DNA of 42,936 nucleotides from Cryobacterium sp. M96 (GCF_002929845.1 NZ_PJJS01000027.1:1-42936); one strand, 5' to 3'; positions 33,063-41,367 are shown, counted from the stretch's first letter. The notes: generated by a model not told the origin, from the letters alone. Numbers and translations are program-made.

Positions 33063-33722
33063 ATGAGAGCCACAGTGGGCACTTTCACAGTGCTCGCTGT
33101 GGCTCTTGCCCTGCTCACGGGCTGCAGCAGCGCCCCGAGCACATCATCGCCCACGGCCTACGTTCCCCCGACGAACGCAGCGCCGACTCCGACGCCGTCG
33201 GCCCCGCTGCCCGTCGCCGAGGTCGACGTGCCGACCGTCAGTTCCTCGCTGGATCAGAACCAGACCCCTCAGGCCCGGCCGCCCCAGACCATCCGAGTCG
33301 ACTCCCTCGGAATCGACATGGCAATCGAGTCCGTCGGTCTGGCCGACGACGGGGCGATGGAGCTGCCAAAAGACCCCTCGCTCGCCGCCTGGTATCGCTT
33401 TGGACCGTCACCGGCCAGCACCACCGGCGCGACCGTGATCGCCGCTCACGTCGACTCCCTGATTTACGACATCGGACCGTTCGCCCAGCTCGCCTCGGCG
33501 CGTGCGGGCACCGAGATCGTGGTGACCACCGACGACGGTCAGGAGCGTCGCTATTCCGTGGAATCCGTTCAAACCGTGGTCAAACAGGATGTGCCCTGGG
33601 ACTCGATCTTCGACCGGTCCGGTCCCAACCGGCTCACCCTTGTGACCTGCGGCGGCGAATTCGACTACTACGCCCGCACCTATCTGTCCAACGTAATCGT
33701 CTCGGCGAGTCCAATCGCATGA
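33063..33722 (+). CDS. Class F sortase
   Basis: A 219-residue transpeptidase. Its N terminus is a lipoprotein-type signal (LLTGC, Cys21) followed by a Pro/Thr-rich linker of 50 residues. The catalytic triad is His129 (AAHVDS), Cys196 (VTCGG) and Arg205 (YYARTYLSN). Class F sortases are actinobacterial and attach proteins to the cell wall. It lies 28 bp after the DUF4397 gene, with AAAGGGAG as ribosome site; the pairing with DUF4397 suggests that protein as partner. The Cys21 lipobox would make it a lipoprotein, whereas many class F sortases use a plain membrane helix. Confidence 0.92.
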   Translation: MRATVGTFTVLAVALALLTGCSSAPSTSSPTAYVPPTNAAPTPTPSAPLPVAEVDVPTVSSSLDQNQTPQARPPQTIRVDSLGIDMAIESVGLADDGAMELPKDPSLAAWYRFGPSPASTTGATVIAAHVDSLIYDIGPFAQLASARAGTEIVVTTDDGQERRYSVESVQTVVKQDVPWDSIFDRSGPNRLTLVTCGGEFDYYARTYLSNVIVSASPIA

Positions 33723-33799
33723 CCCAGGCACCATGACGCAGAGGGGTGGCTATGCTGGTCATCACGGTGGTCGAGGCTTGCTCTCCGGCGGAGCCTGAC

Positions 33800-34408
33800 A
33801 TGTACGACCTCCCGATGCGCTCACCAACCGGGGGAAACCGATACGACGTGACGGCACTCACCGACGAAGACGACCACGCCCAGCTCGTTCTCGCGTTTCG
33901 GGCGGGAGACGAACGTGCGCTCGCCGAGGCCTACGCCCGCTGGTCATCCCTCGTCTACACGATCGCCGTTCGTTCGCTCGGCGATCCCGGCGAAGCCGAA
34001 GACGTCACCCAGAAGGTCTTCATCGCCGCCTGGCGCGGGCGGGACGGATTTGATGCGTCGCGGTCGCCTCTGTCGGCCTGGCTCGTCGGGATCACTCGGC
34101 ACACCGTCGCGGATGCCCACGAGGCCCGCTCACGACGGCGGCGGGTCGAGGAGGCTGTCCTCGTCGACACCGCGCTCAGCCAGACCGACGAATCCGCCGA
34201 CATCGCGGATCGTGTGCTGATGAGCGACGAACTTCGCCGGCTCGGACCCGTTCCTCAGCAGGTGATGCAGCTGGCCTTCTACGACGATCTCACGCACACC
34301 CAAATCGCCGATAACCTCGGACTGCCGCTCGGCACCGTTAAGAGTCACATCCGCCGAAGTCTTTCGAGACTGCGCACCAGATTGGAGGCGAACGATGACA
34401 CACATTGA
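33800..34408 (+). CDS. ECF RNA polymerase sigma factor
   Basis: A 202-residue extracytoplasmic-function sigma factor. Region 2 (about 25-95) has [22 protein letters not shown] and [12 protein letters not shown]. Region 4 (about 150-197) has [30 protein letters not shown] HTH (given here without its last part) with the recognition helix [13 protein letters not shown] chose ATG 33800, with GGCGGAG six to twelve bases upstream. A GTG at 33746 would overlap a TATGCT -10 candidate (33751-33756), and a GTG at 33848 with GGGGGAAA upstream is also possible. It overlaps the anti-sigma gene by 14 bp, so synthesis is coupled. Confidence 0.9.
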   Translation: MYDLPMRSPTGGNRYDVTALTDEDDHAQLVLAFRAGDERALAEAYARWSSLVYTIAVRSLGDPGEAEDVTQKVFIAAWRGRDGFDASRSPLSAWLVGITRHTVADAHEARSRRRRVEEAVLVDTALSQTDESADIADRVLMSDELRRLGPVPQQVMQLAFYDDLTHTQIADNLGLPLGTVKSHIRRSLSRLRTRLEANDDTH

Positions 34409-35189
34409 CCGGGAAAACCTCGCTCTCATCGCAATGACAGAGTTCGACCTCACCGAACCCGAACGCCAGCACCTGTCGGAATGCCCCGAGTGCTCCTTGG
34501 AACTCATCGCCCTGCAGCACACCGCCCACGTCGGCCGGTCCGCGCGCAGTGTGCAACTCGTGGAGCCCGGCGATCGAGTCTGGGCCGGTATCCACGCCGC
34601 CCTCGGCCTGTCCGACGCCGTGGCCGCCACCCCTGGGCGCAGCGGCTACGAGGCAGCGGACCAGCCCCCTACAACGGTCGAGCCTGTCGAGACCCCGTCC
34701 GCCACGGTCACCGACATCGGCTCCGCCCTGCGCCCCCTCCCACGACGCCGCAACTGGATGCCGATGGCCGTGGCCGCCGGCATCGCCGGACTGCTCGGCG
34801 GCCTCGGCGGCGGCATCTGGTGGCAGTCCGCACAGCAGCAGGAACCCGCGCCGGTGCTACTCGCCGAGGCCCAGCTGGACCCGTACCCCGGCTGGGACGC
34901 CGCCGGCAGCGCCTACGTCGCGAAGACGGCCGACGGCCACCGGGAGGTCGTGCTCGACGTCACCGGGGTGAGCGCCGACACCGATTTGCGCGAGGTGTGG
35001 CTGATCAAGGCGGATGCGTCCGGGCTGATCAGCATCGGACTGCTCGACGGTGAGTCCGGGCGCTTCGCCATCCCCGACGGCGTCGACCTGTCGCAGTACC
35101 CGCTGGTCGACGTCTCCGCGGAACCCGACGACGGCGACCCGCAGCACTCCGGCGAGTCGATCCTGCGCGGGGAACTGCGTACGGCCTGA
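34395..35189 (+). CDS. Zinc anti-sigma factor (RskA-like)
   Basis: A 264-residue membrane anti-sigma factor. The N-terminal zinc anti-sigma motif HxxxCxxC is intact (His26, Cys30, Cys33). A single membrane helix (about 123-143, [15 protein letters not shown]) follows. The extracytoplasmic C terminus (about 150-264) resembles the RskA sensor domain ([21 protein letters not shown]). Between them lies a linker containing TVEPVETP, encoded by a GTCGAC-type repeat (34676-34694). It would hold the upstream ECF factor inactive until regulated proteolysis releases it. Last gene of the module. Confidence 0.9.
   Translation: MTHIDRENLALIAMTEFDLTEPERQHLSECPECSLELIALQHTAHVGRSARSVQLVEPGDRVWAGIHAALGLSDAVAATPGRSGYEAADQPPTTVEPVETPSATVTDIGSALRPLPRRRNWMPMAVAAGIAGLLGGLGGGIWWQSAQQQEPAPVLLAEAQLDPYPGWDAAGSAYVAKTADGHREVVLDVTGVSADTDLREVWLIKADASGLISIGLLDGESGRFAIPDGVDLSQYPLVDVSAEPDDGDPQHSGESILRGELRTA
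34676..34694. repeat. GTCGAC-type dispersed repeat inside the anti-sigma gene
   Basis: GGTCGAGCCTGTCGAGACC, an inverted form of the repeat at 30788, encodes VEPVET in the linker before the membrane helix. Confidence 0.7.
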
Positions 35190-35208
35190 CACCACCCGCA
35201 CGTGAGTG

Positions 35209-36285
35209 TCAGAGCGTATTGCCGAGCTTGAAGCCGTGCTCCACGTCGTTCTTGCGGGTGTACGAGAACCCGTCGGCGCCGACCGTGACGGCCATCTCGC
35301 TGGACTCGGTGCGGGCCATGACCGGCTGGGGGTTGCCGTCCAGATCGAGCACCAGTGAGGCATCCGTGTACCAGCTCGGCACGACCGCGTTGCCCCACCA
35401 GTCGCGGCGCTGATTGTCGTGCACGTCCCAGGTGACGACGGGGTTGTCGGGGTCGCCGGTGTAGTAGTCCTGGGTGTAGATCTCGACCCGGTGGCCGTCG
35501 GGGTCGCGCAGGTAGAGGTAGAACGCGTTCGAGACGCCGTGGCGGCCGGGGCCGCGCTCGATGACGTCCGACATCCGCAGGGCGCCGAGCTTGTCGCAGA
35601 TGTAGATGATGTTGTGCTTCTCGTGCGTGGAGAAGGCGATGTGGTGCATCCGCGGGCCGTCGCCGCCGGTCAGGGCGGTGTCGTGCACGGTGTCCTTGCG
35701 GCGCATCCAGGCAGCGTAGGTGACGCCGTCTTCGTCCTGGATGTCCTCGGTGACGCGGAAGCCGAGGTCCTCGAGGTAGCCGCGGCCGAGTCCCACGTCG
35801 GGGGTGACCTGGTTGAAGTGGTCCAGGCGCACGAGGGCGCCGGGACCCTGCAGGTCGTAGCGCCAGGCCAGGCGTTCGACGTGGTCGACCGAGTAGAAGA
35901 ACTCGTAGGGGAAGCCGAGCGGGTCTTCGACGCGCACGGAGTCACCGACACCCTTTGCGAACCCGTTGATGCGGCGTTCGGTGCGGCAGCCGAGCTCCTG
36001 ATACCAGGCCTCGGCCAAACCCACGTCTTCGGGGGCGCGCACCCGGAAGGCCATCGCGGCGACAGCGGCGACCGGGCCCTGGCGCAGCACCAGGTTGTGG
36101 TGGATGAACTCCTCGAAGCTGCGCAGGTAGATCTCGGTGTCGCTCTCCTCGGTCACGACGAGGCCGAGCACGTCGACGTAGAACGCACGCGAGCGGGCCA
36201 GGTCGGTGACGACGATGTCCATGTAGGCGCAGCGCAGGATGTCCGGCGGGGTCGCGGTCGGCGTGGGGATGGGGGTGGTGGTCAT
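35209..36285 (-). CDS. hpaD: Homoprotocatechuate (3,4-dihydroxyphenylacetate) 2,3-dioxygenase
   Basis: A 358-residue type I extradiol dioxygenase (vicinal oxygen chelate fold) that opens the ring of 3,4-dihydroxyphenylacetate next to the diol. The metal ligands are His156 (RLDHF), His215 (RMHHIAF) and Glu268 (GHRVEIY), one residue off the His155/His214/Glu267 numbering of the Brevibacterium enzyme. The catalytic second-shell His falls in the region before 205. Length fits this HPCD/MndD subgroup (about 360). The start ATG at 36283-36285 has AGGAGG eight bases upstream. It is the last gene of the minus-strand catabolic operon, 82 bp after hpaE. Mn or Fe use cannot be told from sequence. Confidence 0.95.
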   Translation of the reverse strand: MTTTPIPTPTATPPDILRCAYMDIVVTDLARSRAFYVDVLGLVVTEESDTEIYLRSFEEFIHHNLVLRQGPVAAVAAMAFRVRAPEDVGLAEAWYQELGCRTERRINGFAKGVGDSVRVEDPLGFPYEFFYSVDHVERLAWRYDLQGPGALVRLDHFNQVTPDVGLGRGYLEDLGFRVTEDIQDEDGVTYAAWMRRKDTVHDTALTGGDGPRMHHIAFSTHEKHNIIYICDKLGALRMSDVIERGPGRHGVSNAFYLYLRDPDGHRVEIYTQDYYTGDPDNPVVTWDVHDNQRRDWWGNAVVPSWYTDASLVLDLDGNPQPVMARTESSEMAVTVGADGFSYTRKNDVEHGFKLGNTL

Positions 36286-36305
36286 GGAATCCTCCTCATT
36301 GAGAT

Positions 36306-36345
36306 GTCGCGGTGGTCGAGCGTGTCGGTGGTCGAGCGTGTCGGG
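36306..36345. repeat. GTCGAC-type repeat array between hpaE and hpaD
   Basis: GGTGGTCGAGCGTGTC occurs twice in tandem (from about 36312 and 36329). It fills most of the 82-bp hpaE-hpaD gap and belongs to the same family as the copies inside genes at 30788, 34676 and 39650. Confidence 0.65.
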
Positions 36346-36367
36346 ACCCGGGACTGGGGACCCGAGA

Positions 36368-37903
36368 TCAGTGGGCGCCGAAGCGGGCGGTGTGCACAGG
36401 CCCGAGGGAAACGTGCACGGCCTGCTGCTCGGTGTAGAAGTCGATCGAGCGGTAGCCGCCCTCGTGGCCGAGGCCCGAGGCCTTGACCCCTCCGAACGGG
36501 GTGCGCAGGTCCCGCACGTTGTGTGAGTTGAGCCAGACCATGCCCGCCTCGATCGACTGCGCGAAGGTGTGCGCCCGGGTGAGATTGCTGGTCCAGATGT
36601 ATGCGGCCAAGCCATACTTGACGCCGTTGGCCAGCTCGAGGGCTTCTTCGTCGGTGTCGAACGGCGTGATCGCCACGACCGGTCCGAAGATCTCCTCCTG
36701 GAAGATGCGGGCCGTCGGGGCGACATCCACGAACACGGTCGGGGACACGTAGTTGCCCTCCGGCAGGTTCTGGGGGCGGCCGCCGCCGGCGAGCAGGCGG
36801 CCCTCGCTCTTGCCGATCTCGACGTAGCTCATCACCTTGGCGTAGTGCTCGGGGTGCACGAGCGCGCCGACCTCGGTGGCAGGGTCGTGTGGGTCGCCGA
36901 CGACGATGTTCTGTGCCCGGGCCGCATAGCGGGCGCAGAAGTCGTCGTAGATCGGGCGTTCCACCAGGATGCGGCTGCTGGCGGTGCAGCGCTCGCCGTT
37001 GAGCGAGAACACCCCGAACAGGGTCGAGTCGAGCGCGGCCTCGAGGTCGGCGTCGGCGAAGACCACGGCGGGGGACTTGCCGCCGAGCTCCATCGACATG
37101 CCCTTGAGGTTCGCGGCGCAGTTGCGGTAGATGGTCTGACCCGTGGTGGTCTCGCCCGTGAACGAGATGAGGGGGACATCCGGATGCTTGACCAGCGCGT
37201 CCCCGGCCTCCTCACCCAGCCCGTTGACCAGGTTGAAGACCCCGTCGGGCAGCCCGGCGGAGCGGAAGATCTCCGCCCACAGGCTCGCCGACAGCGGCGT
37301 GAACTCGGCCGGCTTGAGCACGACCGTGCAGCCGGCGGCCAGTGCGGGGGCGAGCTTCCAGCTCTCCAGCATGAACGGGGTGTTCCACGGGGTGATCAGC
37401 CCGGCCACGCCGACCGGTTTGCGGAAGACGTAGTTGATCTGGCTGCCGGGCACCTGGTAGGTGTCGTCGGTCTGCGCCACGATCAGGTCGGCGAAGAAGC
37501 GGAAGTTCTCGGCCGCCCGCTTGGCCTGGCCGAGGGCCTGGGTGATCGGCAGGCCGGTGTCGAACGTCTCGAGTTCGGCGAGGCGGGCATCCTGGGCCTC
37601 GACGGCGTCGGCGATCTTGTTCAGGATGCGGGAGCGTTCGCGCGGCTTCATCCTCGGCCACGGCCCGGCCACGAAGGCGTCGGTCGCGGCGGCGACGGCG
37701 AGGTCCACGTCTTCCTTCTGGCCGGCTGCGGCGGTGGCGTAGGTCTGGTTCGACACCGGGTCGAGCACGTTGAAGGTCGCGCCGGAGACGCTGTCGACGA
37801 ACCGGCCGCCGATGAAGTGCTGGATGCGGGACGGCAGGTTCTCGGGCACGTGCTGCGCGCGGGTTCTCGTGGTGGTGGTGTCGGTCACGGCGGTCTCGGT
37901 CAT
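36368..37903 (-). CDS. hpaE: 5-carboxymethyl-2-hydroxymuconate semialdehyde dehydrogenase
   Basis: A 511-residue aldehyde dehydrogenase. It would oxidise the HpaD ring-cleavage semialdehyde with NAD. The conserved residues are present: Asn in PWNTPFM (174), Lys in LKPAE (197), Glu272 in MELGGKSP and nucleophile Cys306 in NGERCTA. A 20-residue Thr-rich N terminus precedes the core. The assignment to HpaE rather than another ALDH rests on family resemblance plus the adjacent hpaD. Its start is 3 bp after the dapA-like stop, so they are co-translated. Confidence 0.92.
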   Translation of the reverse strand: MTETAVTDTTTTRTRAQHVPENLPSRIQHFIGGRFVDSVSGATFNVLDPVSNQTYATAAAGQKEDVDLAVAAATDAFVAGPWPRMKPRERSRILNKIADAVEAQDARLAELETFDTGLPITQALGQAKRAAENFRFFADLIVAQTDDTYQVPGSQINYVFRKPVGVAGLITPWNTPFMLESWKLAPALAAGCTVVLKPAEFTPLSASLWAEIFRSAGLPDGVFNLVNGLGEEAGDALVKHPDVPLISFTGETTTGQTIYRNCAANLKGMSMELGGKSPAVVFADADLEAALDSTLFGVFSLNGERCTASSRILVERPIYDDFCARYAARAQNIVVGDPHDPATEVGALVHPEHYAKVMSYVEIGKSEGRLLAGGGRPQNLPEGNYVSPTVFVDVAPTARIFQEEIFGPVVAITPFDTDEEALELANGVKYGLAAYIWTSNLTRAHTFAQSIEAGMVWLNSHNVRDLRTPFGGVKASGLGHEGGYRSIDFYTEQQAVHVSLGPVHTARFGAH

Positions 37904-37906
37904 GGC

Positions 37907-38866
37907 TCAGGCTGCTTTCGGGGTGAAGCCGGCGATAGTGAAGCCGTCGACGGGGGAGAGGTACTGCTCGCCGGCGGCCAGGAGCGCCTGCATTTTGGCG
38001 ATGCCCGCATCCGTCGGGGTGATCAGCGGCGGGCGCACGAAGCCGCTCTCGATCAGGCCGCGCTGCTCGAGCACCCATTTGCCCGGGGCCGGGTTCGTCT
38101 CGACGAAAAGCAGGTCGACGAGTGGGTGCAGGCCGTAGTGGATGCGCCGGGCCGTCTCGATGTCGCCGGCCATCCACGCGTTGTACATCTCGACGTGCGC
38201 GACCGGGGCGATGTTGCTCGTGGCGCTGATGTATCCCACGCCGCCGAGGGCCAGCAGAGGCAGGCAGAGCAGTTCGATGCCGCTCCAGACCAGCAGTTCG
38301 GGGCCGCAGAGCTGCAGCACCCGGGAGAAGTGCTCGAAGTCCTTGGTGGTCTCCTTGACGCCGACGAAGTTGTCGAAATCGCGGTAGAGGCGGGCGATGG
38401 TCTCCGGGGCGATGTCCACGGCGGTGCGGCTGGGCACGTTGTAGGCGACGATGGGCAGGTCCGGAAACTCCTCGGCCACGGTCTTGTACCAGACGTAGAG
38501 GGCTTCCTGGGTGGGGCGGGCGTAGTAGGGGGTGATGATCAGGGCGGCGTCGACGCCGGCGTCCTGGGCCGCGGCGGTGAGCTCGAGGGTCTCGTCGAGC
38601 TTGGCCGAGCCGGTGCCGGGCATGAACGGCACCCGGTCGCCGACCGCGGCGGCCACGGTGCGGATCGCGCTGGCACGCTCGATGATGGTCTGCGAGCTCG
38701 GCTCGCCGGTGGAGCCGCCGAGCGAGATCCCGTGCGTGCCGGAGGCGAGCTGCCAGTTCACGAGGTTGGTGAGGCCGGCGTGGTCGACGGCGCCGTCGGC
38801 CGTGAACGGGCTCATCAGGGGCGCGATAGAGCCTGTGATCTGACTCGGGTCGGTGCGGAACTTCAT
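37907..38866 (-). CDS. DapA-family (class I, pyruvate-type) aldolase in the hpa cluster
   Basis: A 319-residue member of the dihydrodipicolinate synthase/N-acetylneuraminate lyase family. The Schiff-base Lys171 (GVKETTKDF), Tyr142 and Arg147 (YNVPSRT) are present, and the family GTTGE loop reads GGSTGE. Its place between hpaE and the regulator suggests it splits the last C7 intermediate (2,4-dihydroxyhept-2-ene-1,7-dioate) to pyruvate and succinic semialdehyde, replacing the class II aldolase HpaI. It is therefore probably not the lysine-pathway DapA. The start ATG at 38864-38866 follows AAAGGAAG. The region before it holds two interleaved inverted repeats. Confidence 0.82.
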   Translation of the reverse strand: MKFRTDPSQITGSIAPLMSPFTADGAVDHAGLTNLVNWQLASGTHGISLGGSTGEPSSQTIIERASAIRTVAAAVGDRVPFMPGTGSAKLDETLELTAAAQDAGVDAALIITPYYARPTQEALYVWYKTVAEEFPDLPIVAYNVPSRTAVDIAPETIARLYRDFDNFVGVKETTKDFEHFSRVLQLCGPELLVWSGIELLCLPLLALGGVGYISATSNIAPVAHVEMYNAWMAGDIETARRIHYGLHPLVDLLFVETNPAPGKWVLEQRGLIESGFVRPPLITPTDAGIAKMQALLAAGEQYLSPVDGFTIAGFTPKAA

Positions 38867-38899
38867 TGTTCTTCCTTTCGAGGGCAACGGATGCGTCCG

Positions 38900-38963
38900 C
38901 GACTGTTGCCGAATCGGACGAATGTTCCCGGTGTGCGGGCAACAGTCGTCCGTTACGGGAACA
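38900..38963. promoter_or_regulatory. Interleaved inverted repeats upstream of the dapA-like gene
   Basis: CGACTGTTGCC (38900-38910) pairs with GGCAACAGTCG (38938-38948), and TGTTCCCG (38923-38930) pairs with CGGGAACA (38956-38963). The two dyads overlap in a pseudoknot-like order, and both arms share a TGTT-GCC/TGTT-CCC pattern. They fill the 113-bp gap between the GntR stop and the dapA-like start and are candidate GntR operators. Confidence 0.6.
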
Positions 38964-38979
38964 GTTGCGGGATTGGCTG

Positions 38980-39750
38980 TTAGGGGGTGGAGGCGGTGGG
39001 GGCGGTGTGCTGCTGGGCGAGGAAGGCGTTCAGGGTGCCGAGCCGGTGGTCGCGCGCGGCCAGTTCGATCTGCAGGGGATCGGCGCCGTCCTTGATCAGG
39101 TCGAGCAGCGCGGTGTGCTCGGCGACGGACTCGTGCGCCCGACCGGGCACGAAGCTGAACGTGGATTCGCGAAGGGTGCCGAGCCTGCTCCAGCCCCGCT
39201 GCACCAGGTCGAGGATATGCGCATTGCTGCAGGCCTCGAACAGGGCCGAGTGGAACTCGCGGTTCAGGCTGGTGAAACGCACCGGGTCGAAGTGGTGCAG
39301 GCACTCGTCCATCTCCGCGTTGATCTCCCGGGCGCGCAGCAGCGTCTCCGGGTCGAGCCGCGGCGCCGACAGGGCGGTGGCGTAGCCCTCGACGAGGGCC
39401 AGCGTCTGCATCGTGTGGGTGTACTCGGTGACGTCGAGCATGGCCACCTGGGCGCCGACGTTGCGCTCGAACGTGACCAGACCCTCTGCCTCCAGCAGTC
39501 GGATGGCTTCCCGCACCGGCACGGTGCTGACACCGATCTCCCGGGCGATCTGCCCGAGCACCAGGCGGTAGCCCGGGCTGAAGCTGCCGTCGGAGATGCG
39601 GGCCCGGATCCACCGGTGGGCGAGCTGCGCCTTGCTCAGCGACGCCTCCGCGCCGGTGGTCGAGACGCCGGTGGTCGAGCCAGTCGCAACGCCAGTCGAG
39701 CCCGCCGAGCCTGTCGATCCAGTCGATCCTGTCGAGACCGAGGCCGTCAT
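38980..39750 (-). CDS. GntR/FCD (FadR/VanR-type) regulator of the hpa cluster
   Basis: A 256-residue transcriptional regulator. The winged HTH is at about 40-105 (LVLGQIAREIGVSTVPVREAIRLL), followed by an all-helical FCD ligand domain whose metal/ligand His residues lie in LNREFHSALFE and VAEHTALL. The first 37 residues are Ser/Thr/Gly repeats generated by the GTCGAC-type repeat at 39650-39745. The start ATG at 39748-39750 overlaps the FAH-RraA stop (ATGA). Being inside the operon, it probably senses a pathway acid and represses its own cluster. The effector is not known. Confidence 0.9.
   Translation of the reverse strand: MTASVSTGSTGSTGSAGSTGVATGSTTGVSTTGAEASLSKAQLAHRWIRARISDGSFSPGYRLVLGQIAREIGVSTVPVREAIRLLEAEGLVTFERNVGAQVAMLDVTEYTHTMQTLALVEGYATALSAPRLDPETLLRAREINAEMDECLHHFDPVRFTSLNREFHSALFEACSNAHILDLVQRGWSRLGTLRESTFSFVPGRAHESVAEHTALLDLIKDGADPLQIELAARDHRLGTLNAFLAQQHTAPTASTP
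39650..39745. repeat. Expanded GTCGAC-type repeat at the GntR N terminus
   Basis: Seven or more degenerate units of the TCGACNGGNTCGA type stand head to tail. On the minus strand they encode the TGSTGSTGSAGSTG-type leader of the regulator. It is the longest of the copies in this window. Confidence 0.75.
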
Positions 39751-41354
39751 GCCTGCTCCTCCAGCCAGACCCGATAACGGGCCTTCCACTCGGCGTTCAT
39801 CGGGTAGAGCCCGTCGACGCCGTGCCCGGCCGTGACCATGGCGGCGATGAAGGTCTCCTCGCGCTCCTGCACGATGGCTGCGGCGACCACCTCCTCAACC
39901 AGGTGCGGCGGGATCACGATCAGCCCGTCGGCGTCCCCGACGATCACGTCGCCGGGCTGCACGGATGCCCCGCCGCAGGCCACGGTCAGGTCCGTGTCCC
40001 ACGGCACGTGCCGGCGTCCGAGCACGGCAGGGTGCGGTCCGGCGTGGTAGGTGGGGATCTCCAGGGCGGTGACGGCCGCGAGATCGCGCACACCGCCATC
40101 CGTCACGATGCCGGCCGCGCCGCGCATCTGGGCGCGCAGGGCGAGGATGTCGCCGACCGTGCCCGTGCCGCGCTCGCCGCGGGCCTCGATCACGAGCACG
40201 TCGCCCTGTCCGAGCGAGTCGAAGGCGCGCTTCTGGGCGTTGTAGCCGCCGCCGTGCGACTCGAACAGGTCCTCCCGCGCCGGAATGTACCGGAGTGTGC
40301 GGGCCCGGCCGACGAGACGGGCGCCCGGCCGGGTCGAGCCGAGGCCGTCGATCGACACCGAGTTGAGCCCGCGCTTGCGCAACTGGGCGCTGAGGGTGGC
40401 GGTGCCCACACTATTGATCCGGGCCTTCAGCTCGGGGGTGAGGGCGAACGGCGGGGGCGTCTGCTCCGCTGTGGGTGCGGTGACGGATGCCGGTGCGAGC
40501 CCGGCCGCCTCCGCCGAACCCCACGCCTCGGTGCGCTGCAGATTGTCGACCCGCGGGCCGGCCCCGAACGCGCCGAACGGCACCGTGCCCTGCCGAATCG
40601 GGCTGACGAGGCGGCCGGTGCGGGGTGCGCCCGGGGCTCCTGGGGCATCCACTTCGACCTCGACGATGTCGCCGGGCACGACGACCGACGATCCGGCCGG
40701 CGTGCCGGTGAGGATCAGGTCGCCGGGCTCGAGCGTGAGCAGCTGCGAGAGGTCGGCGACGAGCCGGCCGAACCCGAAGAGCAGGTCGGCGGTCGTGTCC
40801 TCCTGTACGAGCGTGCCGTTGACCCAGGTGCGGATGCGCAGCGCTGCCGGGTCGAGGCCGGCCGCCGGCAGCAGTGTCGGCCCGACGGGGGTGAAGCCGT
40901 CGGCGCCCTTCGAGCGCAGGTTCGAGCCCTTGTCGGCGTAGCGCAGGTCGTACACGCCGAAGTCGTTGGCGCAGGTCACGTGCGAGACCGCCGCCCAGCC
41001 CTCCTCGGGCGAGACGCCGCGGGTGCGGCGCCCGATCACCAGCGCGATCTCGCCCTCGAACACCAGCAGCTCGCATCCGTCGGGCCGTTCCACCGGCGTG
41101 CCGCTGGAACTCCGCGACGACGCCGGCTTGAGGAAGTACGACGGCTGCTCCGGCGTGCGGCCGCGCTGGGCGGCCCGGCTCGGGTAGTTGAGGTGCACCG
41201 CAATGATCTTGCCCGGTGTGGCGAGATCGGTGGTGGCGGTGACGCTGATACCCGCGCTGCCGGTCGCGCTGGTGCTTGCGCTGTTGCTTGCGCTGTTGCT
41301 TGCGCTGTTGCTTGCGCTGACGTCGGCGGCGCCCACGGAGGTCGAGTTCGGCAT
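39747..41354 (-). CDS. Fumarylacetoacetate hydrolase-like / RraA-like fusion protein
   Basis: A 535-residue two-domain protein. Residues 45-265 are a FAH-family domain with metal-ligand candidates Glu100 and Glu102 (FEGEIALVIG), Asp131 (CANDFGVYD) and LILTGTPAGS; this type carries the HpaG decarboxylase/isomerase step. Residues 305-535 are RraA-like with GD at 401-402 and GGVRD at 420-424, giving D402-X20-R423-D424, the active-site pattern of RraA-family aldolases/oxaloacetate decarboxylases. HpaG is normally two FAH domains, so here RraA may replace the second. The start is the ATG at 41352-41354. The N terminus is Ser/Asn/Ala repeats from a 12-bp tandem repeat. Domain activities are inferred. 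Confidence 0.88.
   Translation of the reverse strand: MPNSTSVGAADVSASNSASNSASNSASTSATGSAGISVTATTDLATPGKIIAVHLNYPSRAAQRGRTPEQPSYFLKPASSRSSSGTPVERPDGCELLVFEGEIALVIGRRTRGVSPEEGWAAVSHVTCANDFGVYDLRYADKGSNLRSKGADGFTPVGPTLLPAAGLDPAALRIRTWVNGTLVQEDTTADLLFGFGRLVADLSQLLTLEPGDLILTGTPAGSSVVVPGDIVEVEVDAPGAPGAPRTGRLVSPIRQGTVPFGAFGAGPRVDNLQRTEAWGSAEAAGLAPASVTAPTAEQTPPPFALTPELKARINSVGTATLSAQLRKRGLNSVSIDGLGSTRPGARLVGRARTLRYIPAREDLFESHGGGYNAQKRAFDSLGQGDVLVIEARGERGTGTVGDILALRAQMRGAAGIVTDGGVRDLAAVTALEIPTYHAGPHPAVLGRRHVPWDTDLTVACGGASVQPGDVIVGDADGLIVIPPHLVEEVVAAAIVQEREETFIAAMVTAGHGVDGLYPMNAEWKARYRVWLEEQA
41274..41321. repeat. 12-bp tandem repeat, four copies
   Basis: GCTTGCGCTGTT occurs at 41274-41285, 41286-41297 and 41298-41309; a fourth copy with altered last bases is at 41310-41321. 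On the minus strand it encodes NSAS repeats in the leader of the FAH-RraA protein. Confidence 0.9.
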
Positions 41355-41367
41355 GTTTTGCGGCTTT

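Noticed and set aside
33746..33799. GTG at 33746 as start of the ECF sigma factor
   Set aside because: It has no Shine-Dalgarno, overlaps a possible -10 box and the added residues do not resemble region 1 or 2 of ECF factors.
36286..36726. N-terminal extension of the HpaD frame into hpaE
   Set aside because: It is out-of-frame hpaE sequence; AGGAGG and the ATG at 36285 fix the start.
37907..38866. Calling this gene the biosynthetic DapA of the lysine pathway
   Set aside because: Family membership alone does not show this; its location inside a catabolic operon favours an aldolase role in ring-cleavage metabolism.
36569..38983. Long plus-strand open frame (over 800 codons) opposite hpaE and the dapA-like gene
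   Set aside because: Antisense shadow of two well-identified genes; translation is repetitive and unlike a protein family.
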